Origin: Bacteroidales bacterium
GTDB lineage: Bacteria > Bacteroidota > Bacteroidia > Bacteroidales > WCHB1-69
Assembly (NCBI GenBank): GCA_016288655.1
Contig: JAEEKX010000016.1
Span: 1-64,000 of the forward strand
Direction of reading: 5' to 3'
Length of the DNA stretch: 64,000 nt
Of this stretch, positions 43,752-54,419 are shown in pieces (the stretch's first letter is position 1; every line of letters begins with the position of its first letter). A program made the position numbers and the translations under genes. A model generated the notes under the pieces. The model ran no database searches and was not told the DNA's origin. It saw only the letters and a program-made list of their open reading frames with translations.

Positions 43752-44540
43752 TCAATAACGGTATAGGGTTTGAATCTTGCGTTTCTCGTAAAGGGGAACG
43801 ATCCAGCCGATTTTCGGGCCGATGAGAACGCTGAACTTGTGGCTGTCGTCTTTGGCCATTAGGGCGAGATTGTAGTTGCGCCCGCTGCGGGACCAGATCT
43901 CGGTGATGTCGATGCCGACGTAGAAGCTGGCCACACGCACCTTGCGCATGAAGAGATAGCCGATGAATTGCGACAGATAGACGCCTTGGCAATACTGGTC
44001 GTAGCCCTTGCGGTAGTCGCCGGCGAGTTGCGGGATCTGGTTGTCGAAGTCGTTGATGCGGATCTTGTGCTCCACATACCCGACGCCGAGTTTGAGCCAG
44101 AAGCCGGAGTTGCGCCATTTGCCGAGGGGTAAGATCTTGCCCGCGCTCAGCCCGATGTTCCAGTAGCGGCCCTCGAAGTGGATGGTGGCCTGCATGCCGT
44201 TGCCGTCGATAAGGTCGCCGTTGGAAGTGAGCATGTACGGCCCGACAACAGCCGCCTGATCGCGGAGTTTGGAGCCGAAACGGTAGTTGAAGTCGGCGCT
44301 GATGGTCCAGTTGATGGCCGTTTTGTAGGTCAGCGATACCCCGAAGTCCATGTTCACTTTGAAGGTCTCACGAAGCGTCCCCAAGGGCCATTGACAGCCG
44401 AAAGAGGCACTGCCCCAAACCATCTGCGTGGATGTATCAACCTGATTTCCAGTAAGTTCAATATCCGTCTTTCCCTGCGCGAAGGTAGTGGAGACCGTAA
44501 GACACGTTAGCAGACAAGACAAAAGAAGAATACGTTTCAT
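43752..44540 (-). CDS. Outer-membrane beta-barrel protein, unknown role
   Basis: 262 residues: signal peptide (MKRILLLSCLLTCLTVSTTF, then AQ) and alternating amphipathic strands throughout (for example FGVSLTYKTAINWTISADF, GFWLKLGVGYVEHKIRI, KFSVLIGPKIGWIVPLY), ending in an aromatic-rich terminus (LYRY). This pattern fits a small outer-membrane barrel. No named family is recognised. It ends 31 bp before waaA begins, so waaA may share its promoter (44562-44569). Confidence 0.7.
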   Translation of the reverse strand: MKRILLLSCLLTCLTVSTTFAQGKTDIELTGNQVDTSTQMVWGSASFGCQWPLGTLRETFKVNMDFGVSLTYKTAINWTISADFNYRFGSKLRDQAAVVGPYMLTSNGDLIDGNGMQATIHFEGRYWNIGLSAGKILPLGKWRNSGFWLKLGVGYVEHKIRINDFDNQIPQLAGDYRKGYDQYCQGVYLSQFIGYLFMRKVRVASFYVGIDITEIWSRSGRNYNLALMAKDDSHKFSVLIGPKIGWIVPLYEKRKIQTLYRY

Positions 44541-44561
44541 TCTCGTGGTAATTATCGGCGG

Positions 44562-44569
44562 CAAAGGTA
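44562..44569 (-). promoter_or_regulatory. -7 promoter element of the barrel protein gene
   Basis: TACCTTTG on the minus strand fits TAnnTTTG, 21 bp before the start codon. Confidence 0.55.
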
Positions 44570-44625
44570 CGCGATTTTCTTGAATTGAAATTTAGTTGAA
44601 CCTCTATTTTCTGAAAAAAAAGATG

Positions 44626-44633
44626 TACTTTTG
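44626..44633 (+). promoter_or_regulatory. -7 promoter element of mscS
   Basis: TACTTTTG fits TAnnTTTG, 55 bp before the ATG at 44689. The palindrome core at 44660-44670 lies between them. Confidence 0.5.
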
Positions 44634-44659
44634 CAATTCGTCAGTGTCGTTTTTTGATC

Positions 44660-44670
44660 TTGATAATCAA
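44660..44670. promoter_or_regulatory. Palindrome core TTGATAATCAA, third copy
   Basis: Shares 11 bp with the sites at 1080 and 4241. It lies in the 5' leader of the mechanosensitive channel gene. Confidence 0.2.
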
Positions 44671-44688
44671 TCTAAAACAATTAAGGAT

Positions 44689-45525
44689 ATGAAAGAAGAA
44701 GGTTCTCAATTGCTCAGTGCATTCAAAACGTTCTGTACGGATGTTCTTTTTCAAAACATCCCCAAGATCCTCGTGGCATTGCTGGTGCTGTGGATCGGTT
44801 GGAAACTTGTCAAATGGGTGAAGACGTTGTTGCAGAAGGTCTTTGCCCGCAGGAACTTGGACCAGTCCCTGCAATCCTTTCTTTGCTCCATCATTGATGC
44901 AGTCTTGAAGACCCTGCTCATCATCACGGTGGCGGGCATGATCGGCATCCAGATGACCTCGTTCATCGCCATCCTCGGTGCTGCCGGATTGGCGGTCGGC
45001 ATGGCGCTGCAAGGCACGTTGCAGAATTTCGCGGGCGGAGTCATCATCCTGACGCTCAGACCGTTCAAGGTCGGCGATTATATCCAACAGGGCGACATCG
45101 AAGGGTCAGTGAAGGAGATCCAGATCTTCAATACGGTCTTGCTCACACCGGACTGTAAGACGGTGGTGATGCCCAACACCCAGTTGGCCACCAACACTTT
45201 GACGAACTACACCCGTTCGGGCAAGCGCCGTGTGGATATTGCGGTGGGCATCGCCTACGGAGAAGATGTTGGCAAGGCACGTGCGGCGTTGCTGCAACTG
45301 GCCGCCACCACCCCCAAGGTGCTGCAGGGAGAGAACATGCCCACCGAAGTCGTCGCCGTCAACTTGGGCGACAGCGCCGTCAACCTGGAACTGCGCGTCT
45401 GGGCCGCTTCAAGCGACTATTGGGATGTCAAGTTCACCTTGACGCAGGGCGTTTATGAAACCCTCGGCAAGAACGGCATCGAGATTCCGTTCAACCAAAT
45501 GACAGTACATATCGACAAAGAATAG
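44689..45525 (+). CDS. mscS: Small-conductance mechanosensitive channel (MscS family)
   Basis: 278 residues with three membrane helices (about 24-45, 62-85, 90-115). The pore helix TM3 is clear: AILGAAGLAVGMALQGTLQN, then FAGGVIIL. The beta domain (LRPFKVGDYIQQGDIEGSV, then MPNTQL, TNYTRSGKRRVDI) follows. It releases solutes on hypo-osmotic shock. The ATG at 44689 puts a short cytosolic/periplasmic start before TM1; the longer frame runs into the promoter. pfkA follows after 3 bp, suggesting co-transcription. Confidence 0.93.
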   Translation: MKEEGSQLLSAFKTFCTDVLFQNIPKILVALLVLWIGWKLVKWVKTLLQKVFARRNLDQSLQSFLCSIIDAVLKTLLIITVAGMIGIQMTSFIAILGAAGLAVGMALQGTLQNFAGGVIILTLRPFKVGDYIQQGDIEGSVKEIQIFNTVLLTPDCKTVVMPNTQLATNTLTNYTRSGKRRVDIAVGIAYGEDVGKARAALLQLAATTPKVLQGENMPTEVVAVNLGDSAVNLELRVWAASSDYWDVKFTLTQGVYETLGKNGIEIPFNQMTVHIDKE

Positions 45526-45528
45526 ACT

Positions 45529-46629
45529 ATGGGAAAGAAAATTTTAGTAGCCACCGGCGGCGGCGACTGCCCCGGCTTGAACGCCGTCATCCGTGGCATT
45601 GTGAAGCGCGCCGCGCAGGAGCCCGACATGAAGGTGTATGGCTGCGTGGAGTCCTTCAACGGCATTTTGCGTGACAACATCGACATCCGCCGCCTCACCG
45701 AGAGCGACGTCGCCGGCATCCACGTGCAGGGCGGAACCATCATCAAGACTACTAACCGCGGCGGTCCATTCCGCTTCCCCGTCCGCCAGCCCGACGGCAG
45801 TTGGATTGTGGAAGACCGATCCGCATTGATGAAACAGCGCTTCGATGAGATGGGCTTCGACGCCATCATCAACATCGGCGGCGACGGCTCGCAGCGCATC
45901 TCCCTCCAATTGGCCAAGATGGGGTTCAACGTGGTGGGCGTGCCCAAGACCATCGACAACGACCTCTCCTGCACCGACTTCACCTTCGGCTTCCAGACCG
46001 CGGTGGAGATCGCCACGGAAGCGTTCGACAAGTTGGTGACGACGGCCTCCAGCCACAACCGCGTCTTCATCATGGAGGTGATGGGCCGCGACGCCGGGTG
46101 GATCGCCCTCAACACCGCCATCGCCGGCGGCGCGGAAGTGTGCATCATCCCCGAAATCCCGTACGACCCGCGCATCATCGCCAACAAGATCGCCTCGCGC
46201 TATCAGAACAACTACGGCTTCTGCAACATCGTCATCGCCGAAGGCGCCAAGTCGCTCGACGGCAAGGTGACCGGCGTGGCTCCCACCGCCGTCGGCGACC
46301 AGCACATCAAACTCGGCGGCGTCGGCGAGAAACTCAAGAGCGAACTCGAGTCCCTTGGCGTGGAACACGACATCCGCGTCACCGTGCTCGGACATCTGCA
46401 GCGCGGCGGCACCCCCATCGCCTACGACCGCGTGCTCGCCACCGAGTTCGGCGTCAAGGCCGTTGAACTCGTCAAGGAGGAGAAGTACGGCAACATGGTC
46501 GTCTATAACCACCCCAAGATCTCCTATGTCTCTTTGGAAAAAGCCCTCGAGACGCCCAACTTCGTGAAGCCCGCCACCAGCGACCTCGTCCGCACCGCCC
46601 GCGGCGTCGGCATCTCCTTCGGCGACTAA
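45529..46629 (+). CDS. pfkA: 6-phosphofructokinase (group III-like, ATP-type signature)
   Basis: 366 residues. GGGDCPGLNAVIRG (10-23) binds the nucleotide; NIGGDGS has Gly120 at the position that distinguishes ATP (Gly) from PPi (Asp) enzymes; PKTIDND carries Lys140 and the catalytic Asp143. The Lys is typical of PPi and group III enzymes, so this is a mixed-type enzyme that should prefer ATP. MEVMGRDAGWIAL and GHLQRGGTP bind fructose-6-phosphate. Phosphoryl donor specificity would need an assay. Confidence 0.93.
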   Translation: MGKKILVATGGGDCPGLNAVIRGIVKRAAQEPDMKVYGCVESFNGILRDNIDIRRLTESDVAGIHVQGGTIIKTTNRGGPFRFPVRQPDGSWIVEDRSALMKQRFDEMGFDAIINIGGDGSQRISLQLAKMGFNVVGVPKTIDNDLSCTDFTFGFQTAVEIATEAFDKLVTTASSHNRVFIMEVMGRDAGWIALNTAIAGGAEVCIIPEIPYDPRIIANKIASRYQNNYGFCNIVIAEGAKSLDGKVTGVAPTAVGDQHIKLGGVGEKLKSELESLGVEHDIRVTVLGHLQRGGTPIAYDRVLATEFGVKAVELVKEEKYGNMVVYNHPKISYVSLEKALETPNFVKPATSDLVRTARGVGISFGD

Positions 46630-46692
46630 CGTCTTGTCGTGCAAATATTGAAAATTTTCATCGGATTTTTTCCGCAGGAAAGGAAAAATTGC

Positions 46693-46700
46693 TATCTTTG
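46693..46700 (+). promoter_or_regulatory. -7 promoter element of dnaX
   Basis: TATCTTTG fits TAnnTTTG, 37 bp before the dnaX start codon. Confidence 0.5.
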
Positions 46701-46737
46701 CACATTCGTTTGTATGTAAAAAAACAATAGGAAACTA

Positions 46738-47892
46738 ATGGATAATTTCATCGTATCGGCCCGAAAGTACCGACCGTCAACCTTCAACTCCGTGGTGGGG
46801 CAAGAGCACATCACCTCAACGTTGAAGAACGCCATCAAGACACACCAGGTGGCGCAGGCGTTCCTCTTCTGCGGTCCGCGTGGCGTGGGCAAGACCACCT
46901 GCGCCCGCATCTTTGCCAAGGCGCTCAACTGCGACCACCTCACCGAGGATTTCGAACCCTGCAACGAGTGCGACTCCTGCAAGGCCTTCAACGAGTCGGC
47001 CTCCTTCAACGTCTATGAACTCGACGCTGCCTCCAACAACTCCGTGGAGGACATCCGCGCCCTCGTCGATCAGGTGCGCATCGCCCCCGCCGGCAACGCC
47101 AAGTTCAAGGTCTATATCATCGACGAGGTCCACATGCTCTCATCCGCGGCCTTCAACGCCTTCCTCAAAACCCTCGAGGAACCACCCGCGTACGCCAAGT
47201 TCATCATGGCCACCACCGAAAAGCATAAGATTATCCCGACCATCCTGTCGAGATGTCAAGTGTATGATTTCAAGCGTATTAGAGAAATTGACATCGTCAA
47301 GCACCTGCAATATGTGGCCGCCAAGGAGAACGTCAAGGCCGAGGAAGAGGCCCTGCGCATCGTCGCCACCAAGGCCGACGGCGCCCTCCGCGATGCACTC
47401 TCCATCTTCGACCAACTCGTCAGCTTCTCCGGCAACGAGATCACCTACCAATCCGCCATCGCCAACCTCAACGTCCTTGACGTTGACAACTACTTCAAGA
47501 TGGTCGATTACCTCTTCAGCGACGACAGCACCGCCTCCATGCTGCTGCTCGACGAGATCCTGTCCAAGGGCTTCGACGGGCAGAACTTCATCGGTGGCCT
47601 CGCCTCCCACTTCCGCAACCTGCTGATGGCGCAGAACCCCAGCACTACCCAACTGATGGACGCCTCCGAGTCCATCCGCAACCGTTATAAAGAACAAGCC
47701 CAGCGCATCGACAAGATGCTGCTTATGCGCGCCTTGGAGTTGACCAGCCAGTGCGACTTCAACTACAAGACCGCCAACAACAAGCGTCTGCTGGTTGAGA
47801 TCTGCCTCATGCAGATCAACGCCAACTATGTCTGGGTCAAGCAGAAGAAGGGCGCTCCGGCGACCGTCGCTAGGCAATCACGGGAGTGCTAA
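46738..47892 (+). CDS. dnaX: DNA polymerase III gamma-like subunit (DnaX, first frame)
   Basis: 384 residues: RuvB-like AAA+ clamp-loader domains I-III. Walker A GPRGVGKT at 46-53, zinc cysteines 65/75/78/81, IIDEVHMLS (Walker B) near 125-133 and the SRC motif (LSRCQVYDF). The frame closes with TAA at 47892 just after the domain III segment (CLMQINANYVWVKQKKG). The tau-specific part continues in the +1 frame to 48640. The short product would be a gamma-like subunit; a frame change would give tau of about 630 residues. Whether this is programmed or a sequence indel is open. Confidence 0.9.
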   Translation: MDNFIVSARKYRPSTFNSVVGQEHITSTLKNAIKTHQVAQAFLFCGPRGVGKTTCARIFAKALNCDHLTEDFEPCNECDSCKAFNESASFNVYELDAASNNSVEDIRALVDQVRIAPAGNAKFKVYIIDEVHMLSSAAFNAFLKTLEEPPAYAKFIMATTEKHKIIPTILSRCQVYDFKRIREIDIVKHLQYVAAKENVKAEEEALRIVATKADGALRDALSIFDQLVSFSGNEITYQSAIANLNVLDVDNYFKMVDYLFSDDSTASMLLLDEILSKGFDGQNFIGGLASHFRNLLMAQNPSTTQLMDASESIRNRYKEQAQRIDKMLLMRALELTSQCDFNYKTANNKRLLVEICLMQINANYVWVKQKKGAPATVARQSREC

Positions 47893-48640
47893 AAATCCAA
47901 GTCCCGCCGCAACGGCACAAAGTGTAGCCGACATGCGTGCACCGGTGAAAACCAACCAACCTTTCGTGGCACCGGAATCCATCGTTTCCCGCAGTCCTTC
48001 CATCAAGGATTTGGTTCGGGATGTGCCCCGCCCGGAGGCGCCTGCCGCCCCCGTTGAAACTCCGCCGTCCGTCGCCGAACCGCCGGCGACGCCCGCAAGT
48101 CACCCCGCGGAACTCCCCGCGAACCCCGTCCCCGCTGCCGAACCGCCGCAACCTGAACCGGCGCCGCAACCAGAACCGGCACCGCAACCAGAACCGGCAC
48201 CGCAACCAGAACAGGCGCCGCAGCCCGAACCGACGCCGCAACCGGCTCCTGCGTCGCAGCCGCCCGTTGCGCCATCCGCCGACCTGCCCGACGACTTCCA
48301 AAAGTGCTGGAATGCAATGATAGACACCATCTTCGAGAAGGTACCCACGCTTCATACTCCCCTCAAGCATTACCCCGTGGATCTGCGCGACAATACCGTG
48401 TATGTCGCCCTCCGCAACGACCTGCAAATGGACGACTTCGCCATGAAAAAGCCCGCCGTCCTCCAGTACCTGCGCAACCACTTCAGCGAAAGCATCGCCG
48501 ACGTCATCCCGCAGATCGACGCCGCCAGCGAAGCCAAGAAGTTCATCCTCGACGAACACGACAAACTCGAAGTGCTGCGGCAACAGAATCCCGACATCGT
48601 GGATTTTGTGAATACCTTGAATCTTAGACTGAAAAATTAG
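47795..48640 (+). CDS. dnaX: DnaX tau C-terminal part (+1 frame)
   Basis: This open frame has no credible own start. It supplies a Pro/Glu/Gln-rich linker with tandem PAPQPE units (48147-48250) and a C-terminal globular part (DDFQKCWNAMIDTIFEKVPT, VYVALRNDLQMDDF, VLQYLRNHFSESIADV) like domain V of Bacteroidota tau, which contacts the polymerase alpha subunit. The true junction lies upstream of the TAA at 47890-47892. Losing one G of the GGG at 47880-47883 would give ARQSRSAKNPSPAA. It ends 2 bp before the next gene, as a genuine 3' end would. Confidence 0.75.
   Translation: MRSASCRSTPTMSGSSRRRALRRPSLGNHGSAKNPSPAATAQSVADMRAPVKTNQPFVAPESIVSRSPSIKDLVRDVPRPEAPAAPVETPPSVAEPPATPASHPAELPANPVPAAEPPQPEPAPQPEPAPQPEPAPQPEQAPQPEPTPQPAPASQPPVAPSADLPDDFQKCWNAMIDTIFEKVPTLHTPLKHYPVDLRDNTVYVALRNDLQMDDFAMKKPAVLQYLRNHFSESIADVIPQIDAASEAKKFILDEHDKLEVLRQQNPDIVDFVNTLNLRLKN
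48147..48250 (+). repeat. 18-bp tandem repeat in the tau linker
   Basis: Units close to CCGCAACCAGAACCGGCA repeat about five times with a few substitutions, encoding PAPQPE. The copies become less alike toward the ends, as in a slippage-expanded linker. Confidence 0.7.
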
Positions 48641-48642
48641 CC

Positions 48643-49434
48643 ATGAAACGATTTCTGACACCACTCTTGCTACTGTTGAATCTGGCCGCTTGGAGCCAGG
48701 ATGCCGAAACGCCCGCTTTGGAAGATGTGTCGGCCTGGGGGCGCTACACGGGCGAAAACGTCTATGTGCTCAACCCGTCGCAGAACGGCGTCTTCAGCGT
48801 GCAAGAGGTCACCGTCAACGGCACGCCGTACGCTTTCAACCACGAATCCAACGCCTTCGAGATCGACCTCTCTTCCATCGCACCCAATGAATTTGTTTTT
48901 GTAAAGGTATCGCATCTTCCTAACACACAGCCGGTTATCGTTAATGCCGAGAGTCTTGTGCAGGAATCGACGTTCCCTCTCCCTTCCTTTATCTATAATA
49001 AAAAGACGAAGATGCTGGAGTGGTCTGATGCCGATCTGGACGCCGAGTGCACCTATCGGTTGGAGCAGCTTCTTTATGGTAAATGGATTACAATCAAGAA
49101 GTTGGGAAAGCCGAGCGAAATGATTGCCGAAAATTTTCTTCCCGTGATGATTACGGGAATGAACATGTTCCGCATCGTGCAGAGCGCTCCGTCGGGCAAT
49201 GAACTCGCCTCGACCACTATCAAGTTGAAAAGTCCCAACCTCAAGGTGCTGCTGCTCACCGACCGCGTAAAGGATGCCATCGAGTTCACCGCGGTGACGC
49301 ACTACGAACTCTACGACAACAACGGCGCCTTTCTCAAGCGCGGCACTGCCAAGAAAATCGACGTCTCCGACCTGCCCAAGGGCACCTATTGGGTCAATTT
49401 CGACGGCAAGGAGGCCATCGTCACCAAAAAATAA
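48643..49434 (+). CDS. Exported protein, 263 aa, unknown function
   Basis: A signal peptide (MKRFLTPLLLLLNLAAWSQ) is followed by beta-rich sequence (YTGENVYVLNPSQNGVFSV, FVFVKVSHL). The C-terminal region (HYELYDNNGAFLKRGTAKKI, DVSDLPKGTYWVNFDGKEA) resembles the end of T9SS type A sorting domains (LPKGxYxV...), although the usual YPNP start is absent. It may be a secreted or periplasmic protein. It lies between dnaX (2 bp) and a MerR gene (1-base overlap), so it is co-transcribed with both. Confidence 0.65.
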   Translation: MKRFLTPLLLLLNLAAWSQDAETPALEDVSAWGRYTGENVYVLNPSQNGVFSVQEVTVNGTPYAFNHESNAFEIDLSSIAPNEFVFVKVSHLPNTQPVIVNAESLVQESTFPLPSFIYNKKTKMLEWSDADLDAECTYRLEQLLYGKWITIKKLGKPSEMIAENFLPVMITGMNMFRIVQSAPSGNELASTTIKLKSPNLKVLLLTDRVKDAIEFTAVTHYELYDNNGAFLKRGTAKKIDVSDLPKGTYWVNFDGKEAIVTKK

Positions 49435-49763
49435 TGGACATGGAACTCGACAAGCCCTATTACAGCATCACGGAAACGGCACGCATGTTCAATGTAAATG
49501 CCTCGTTGTTAAGGTATTGGGAAAAAGAGTTTCCGCAAATCAAACCCTATAAGAACAAGAAGGGCGATCGTTATTTCACTCAAAAAGATATAGAGACCAT
49601 CCAGACCATCTACAACCTCACCAAAGTGCAGGGATATACGCTGCAAGGGGCGAAGGAGATCCTGAAGCGGGAGTTCGGCAAACACGCTACGCAGGCGCAG
49701 GCCGTGGCCACTTTGCAGAAAATCAAAGAGAAACTCATCGCCATTCGTGATAATTTAGATTGA
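49434..49763 (+). CDS. MerR-family transcriptional regulator
   Basis: 109 residues with the MerR winged helix near 9-75 (YYSITETARMFNVNASLLRY, then WEKEFPQIKP, YFTQKDIETIQTIYNL) and a short C-terminal helix, the compact form common in Bacteroidota. There is no effector domain or cysteine pair. Target and signal are unknown. Its ATG overlaps the stop of the preceding gene by one base. Confidence 0.9.
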   Translation: MDMELDKPYYSITETARMFNVNASLLRYWEKEFPQIKPYKNKKGDRYFTQKDIETIQTIYNLTKVQGYTLQGAKEILKREFGKHATQAQAVATLQKIKEKLIAIRDNLD

Positions 49764-49770
49764 TTTTTGA

Positions 49771-49800
49771 TTGCTATCTCCCAATTTAGTTGTATTTTTG
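49771..49800 (+). promoter_or_regulatory. Promoter of mutB
   Basis: TTG (49771-49773), 19 bp spacer, TATTTTTG (49793-49800): a full match to the Bacteroidota consensus, 42 bp before the start codon. Confidence 0.7.
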
Positions 49801-49842
49801 CCGACTCTATTTTTAGAATAAAAAACAAATCAAAAAAGCGAT

Positions 49843-51990
<2,148 letters not shown>

Positions 51991-52020
51991 TCGCAACGCG
52001 CTTGTTTCAAGGCAAAAACA

Positions 52021-52053
52021 AAAGGCGGATCGGAAAACCGACCCGCCTTTTTC
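52021..52053 (+). terminator. Terminator of mutB (bidirectional in form)
   Basis: AAGGCGG-ATCGG pairs with CCGA-CCCGCCTT around AAAA, followed by Ts and preceded by As. It lies between the convergent mutB and SIMPL genes and can serve both. Confidence 0.8.
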
Positions 52054-52076
52054 ATTAACAAAAAACACTTATACGT

Positions 52077-52814
52077 TTATTTCACGTAATAGGTCAAACG
52101 CATCGTGATGCTCACGCGCTTGTTTCTCGACCAGGTGTTGAAGGCACCGCCCCAGTCGTAGTCCTCGTTGTTGGAGTTGGGCGAGGTGATCTGGAAGACA
52201 CCCATGTTGCTGCTTTTCAGGCCGCCTAAGTGTCCGCCGGCGTTCTTCACGATGGTCTCCGCACGGTTCTTGGCATCCTTGGTGGCATCCGCCAACATCT
52301 GGATCTTCAGGTCGGCCAACTTGGTGTAATAGTAGGAAGGATCGTTGATGCTGATGTTGATGTCCTCGCTCAACAACTCGGCCAGGTTCAACTTCTCCAC
52401 CTTATCGATCTCTTTCGACTCGATGCGTACGGTCTGTCTCATGCGATAGCCCACGAACTCATAATGACTGCGTTCTGTGGCGCGATCGTAAACGTACTCC
52501 TCCTCGCGGTTCGTGGAGACCGTCTTGAAGGTGACGTCTTTCATGTCAATGCCGTTATCCTCTAAGAATTTCTTTACAATCTCTTTCTCTTTCTTGATTT
52601 TCTCGTAACCGGCCTTCATGTCCATATCCAAAATGGAGAAGTCGAAGGTCTGAACGATGAGGTCGGACGAAAAGTCCTTTTCGGCCAAGCCGACCACCGA
52701 AACGGTGCGGACGGGCGACTTGGTGTGGTAGAATGACAATCCGAGAGCCAGGAAGGCCCCGACGAAGCACAGCCCGAGAATGCAGCTGATGACGATTTTG
52801 TGTACGTTTGACAT
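52077..52814 (-). CDS. SIMPL (DUF541) domain protein
   Basis: 245 residues. An N-terminal membrane helix (about 8-28) is followed by the SIMPL fold: RTVSVVGLAEKDFSSDL at the start, the helix-rich repeat with KKFLEDNGIDMKDV, and the end KNAGGHLGGLKSSNMGVFQI with RVSITMRLTYYVK. Members are periplasmic or membrane-anchored and their role is not well defined (oxidative stress in one case). Single gene. Confidence 0.88.
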   Translation of the reverse strand: MSNVHKIVISCILGLCFVGAFLALGLSFYHTKSPVRTVSVVGLAEKDFSSDLIVQTFDFSILDMDMKAGYEKIKKEKEIVKKFLEDNGIDMKDVTFKTVSTNREEEYVYDRATERSHYEFVGYRMRQTVRIESKEIDKVEKLNLAELLSEDINISINDPSYYYTKLADLKIQMLADATKDAKNRAETIVKNAGGHLGGLKSSNMGVFQITSPNSNNEDYDWGGAFNTWSRNKRVSITMRLTYYVK

Positions 52815-52898
52815 GGTTGAAAAAATTTTTAGTTTAAAATGAAACGCGACTCTATGATTTGAAATTGTATCTATATTAAAAAAATAAAATGCTGAAAA

Positions 52899-53669
52899 TC
52901 AATCATCTGCAATCTCAATCACCTCATTGTCGATGCCGTAGTCCACATTTTTCGGAAGCAGGGGCGATTCATCTGCATATTTGCCGATGTGGTGGCTGAC
53001 GTGGGTCAAAAAGGCACGCTCGGGCTTCACCTCCTGGATGATGGCCAACGCTTGCGCCAGATTGAAGTGCGAGTAGTGCTCTTCCCTTCTTAAAGCGTTG
53101 ATAACGAGAATTTTCAATCCCAACAGTTTTTTCTTTTCGGTGTCGGAGATGAAACTGCCGTCGGTGATGTAGGCGAAGTCGCGGATGCGGTAGCCGAAGA
53201 TGGGAAGGGTCATGTGGCGCACCCGGATGGGGGTGATGGTGATGCCTTTGACCGTGAAGGGCTCGGGCTGCACGGGGTTGACGGCGAGGGCAGGCGCGCC
53301 TGGGTACTTATGCTCGGCGAAGGCGTAGGCGTAGTCGTGCTGGATGGCGCGCATCACGCGGGGTTGCCCGTAGATGTTGAGAGTCTGCTTCATCAGGAAG
53401 TTGATGGGCCGCACGTCGTCGATGCCGCCAGTGTGATCCTTATGCTCGTGGGTGAGCAGCAGGGCGTCGAGGCGGGTATTGCCGCACCGCAGCATCTGCT
53501 GGCGCAGGTCGGGGCCGGCGTCGATGAGGATGTGAACGCCATCGACGATCACCAAGGCGGAGGTGCGCAGCCGATGGTCGCGCGGGTCATCGCTCGTGCA
53601 GACAGGGCAGCGACACCCGATGATGGGCACGCCCTGCGATGTGCCGGTTCCCAATAGTCTTACTTGCAT
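52899..53669 (-). CDS. MBL-fold metal-dependent hydrolase (PhnP-like)
   Basis: 256 residues. The extra zinc-type cysteines in GCRCPVC (18-24) and the metal motif LTHEHKDHTGG (about 73-83), with later His residues in VRHMTLP, HYSHFNL and LTHVSHH, match the PhnP/lipoate-associated MBL group. It would hydrolyse a phosphodiester or similar substrate in the cytosol. It overlaps the SIR2 gene by 10 bp. Confidence 0.88.
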   Translation of the reverse strand: MQVRLLGTGTSQGVPIIGCRCPVCTSDDPRDHRLRTSALVIVDGVHILIDAGPDLRQQMLRCGNTRLDALLLTHEHKDHTGGIDDVRPINFLMKQTLNIYGQPRVMRAIQHDYAYAFAEHKYPGAPALAVNPVQPEPFTVKGITITPIRVRHMTLPIFGYRIRDFAYITDGSFISDTEKKKLLGLKILVINALRREEHYSHFNLAQALAIIQEVKPERAFLTHVSHHIGKYADESPLLPKNVDYGIDNEVIEIADD

Positions 53670-54346
53670 TGTAATAACTTCTCTTTCAGTATCTTCATGC
53701 CCACCGTCGCCTTCTCGCGGATGAACTCCACGCGGCGTGTCACGGGCTGTACTTCCTTTGGATCGATGAGGTAGATGGGGCAGTCGGGGCGGGCGTAGTA
53801 GATCAGTCCGGCCGCAGGATAGACGTTCAGCGACGTGCCGATGATAACCAAGATGTCGGCCTTCTCGACTTCCGCGGCGGCGTCAGCCAACAACGGGACT
53901 TCTTCACCGAACCAGACGATGAACGGACGGGTCATGCCCCCGTCGGGACTCTTTCGACCGTACTCATATTCCTCATAACCAATATCTTCCACGTACCGCT
54001 TGCCGCGCTCGCTGCACACTTTCGTCAACTCGCCGTGCAGGTGGATGACGTGCGAGGATCCGCCGCGTTCGTGCAGGTTATCTACATTCTGCGTCACTAC
54101 GGTCACATCGAAATACTTCTCCAACTCCCCAATGATCTTGTGGGCTTCGTTCGGCTCGGCGGTCTTCAACTGACGACGGCGCTCGTTGTAGAACTGCACC
54201 ATCAATTGGGGATTTTCGTACCACCCTTCAATGGTGGCGACCTCTTGCACGTTGTAATTCTCCCACAACCCATCGCTGTCGCGGAAGGTCTTGATTCCGC
54301 TCTCCGCACTCACGCCAGCGCCCGACAAAACGACTAACTTTTTCAT
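53660..54346 (-). CDS. cobB: NAD-dependent protein deacylase (SIR2 family)
   Basis: 228 residues with GAGVSAESGIKTFRD (9-23), TQNVDNLHERG, the catalytic His in IHLHGEL, and GTSLNVYPAAGL. The zinc-ribbon position (after HGEL) contains only one Cys instead of four, so the zinc site is lost, as in some bacterial sirtuins. It should remove acyl groups from lysine using NAD. It is upstream of and overlaps the MBL gene. Its -7 box lies within the terminator of the DUF4139 gene. Confidence 0.9.
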   Translation of the reverse strand: MKKLVVLSGAGVSAESGIKTFRDSDGLWENYNVQEVATIEGWYENPQLMVQFYNERRRQLKTAEPNEAHKIIGELEKYFDVTVVTQNVDNLHERGGSSHVIHLHGELTKVCSERGKRYVEDIGYEEYEYGRKSPDGGMTRPFIVWFGEEVPLLADAAAEVEKADILVIIGTSLNVYPAAGLIYYARPDCPIYLIDPKEVQPVTRRVEFIREKATVGMKILKEKLLQCK

Positions 54347-54379
54347 CTTTTATTTTCTAAAATGTTGATTTCAAACCGC

Positions 54380-54419
54380 AAAAAAAAACTTTGCGCCACG
54401 ATAAACGCGCCGCAAAGTT
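54380..54419 (-). terminator. Terminator of the DUF4139 gene
   Basis: On the minus strand AACTTTGCG and CGCAAAGTT form a 9-bp stem with additional inner G-C pairs, followed by an unbroken T run (A run 54380-54388 on the plus strand). It starts 22 bp after the stop. Confidence 0.8.

Noticed and set aside
48147-48250. Possible CRISPR-like array
   Set aside because: Units are contiguous 18-bp coding repeats without spacers.
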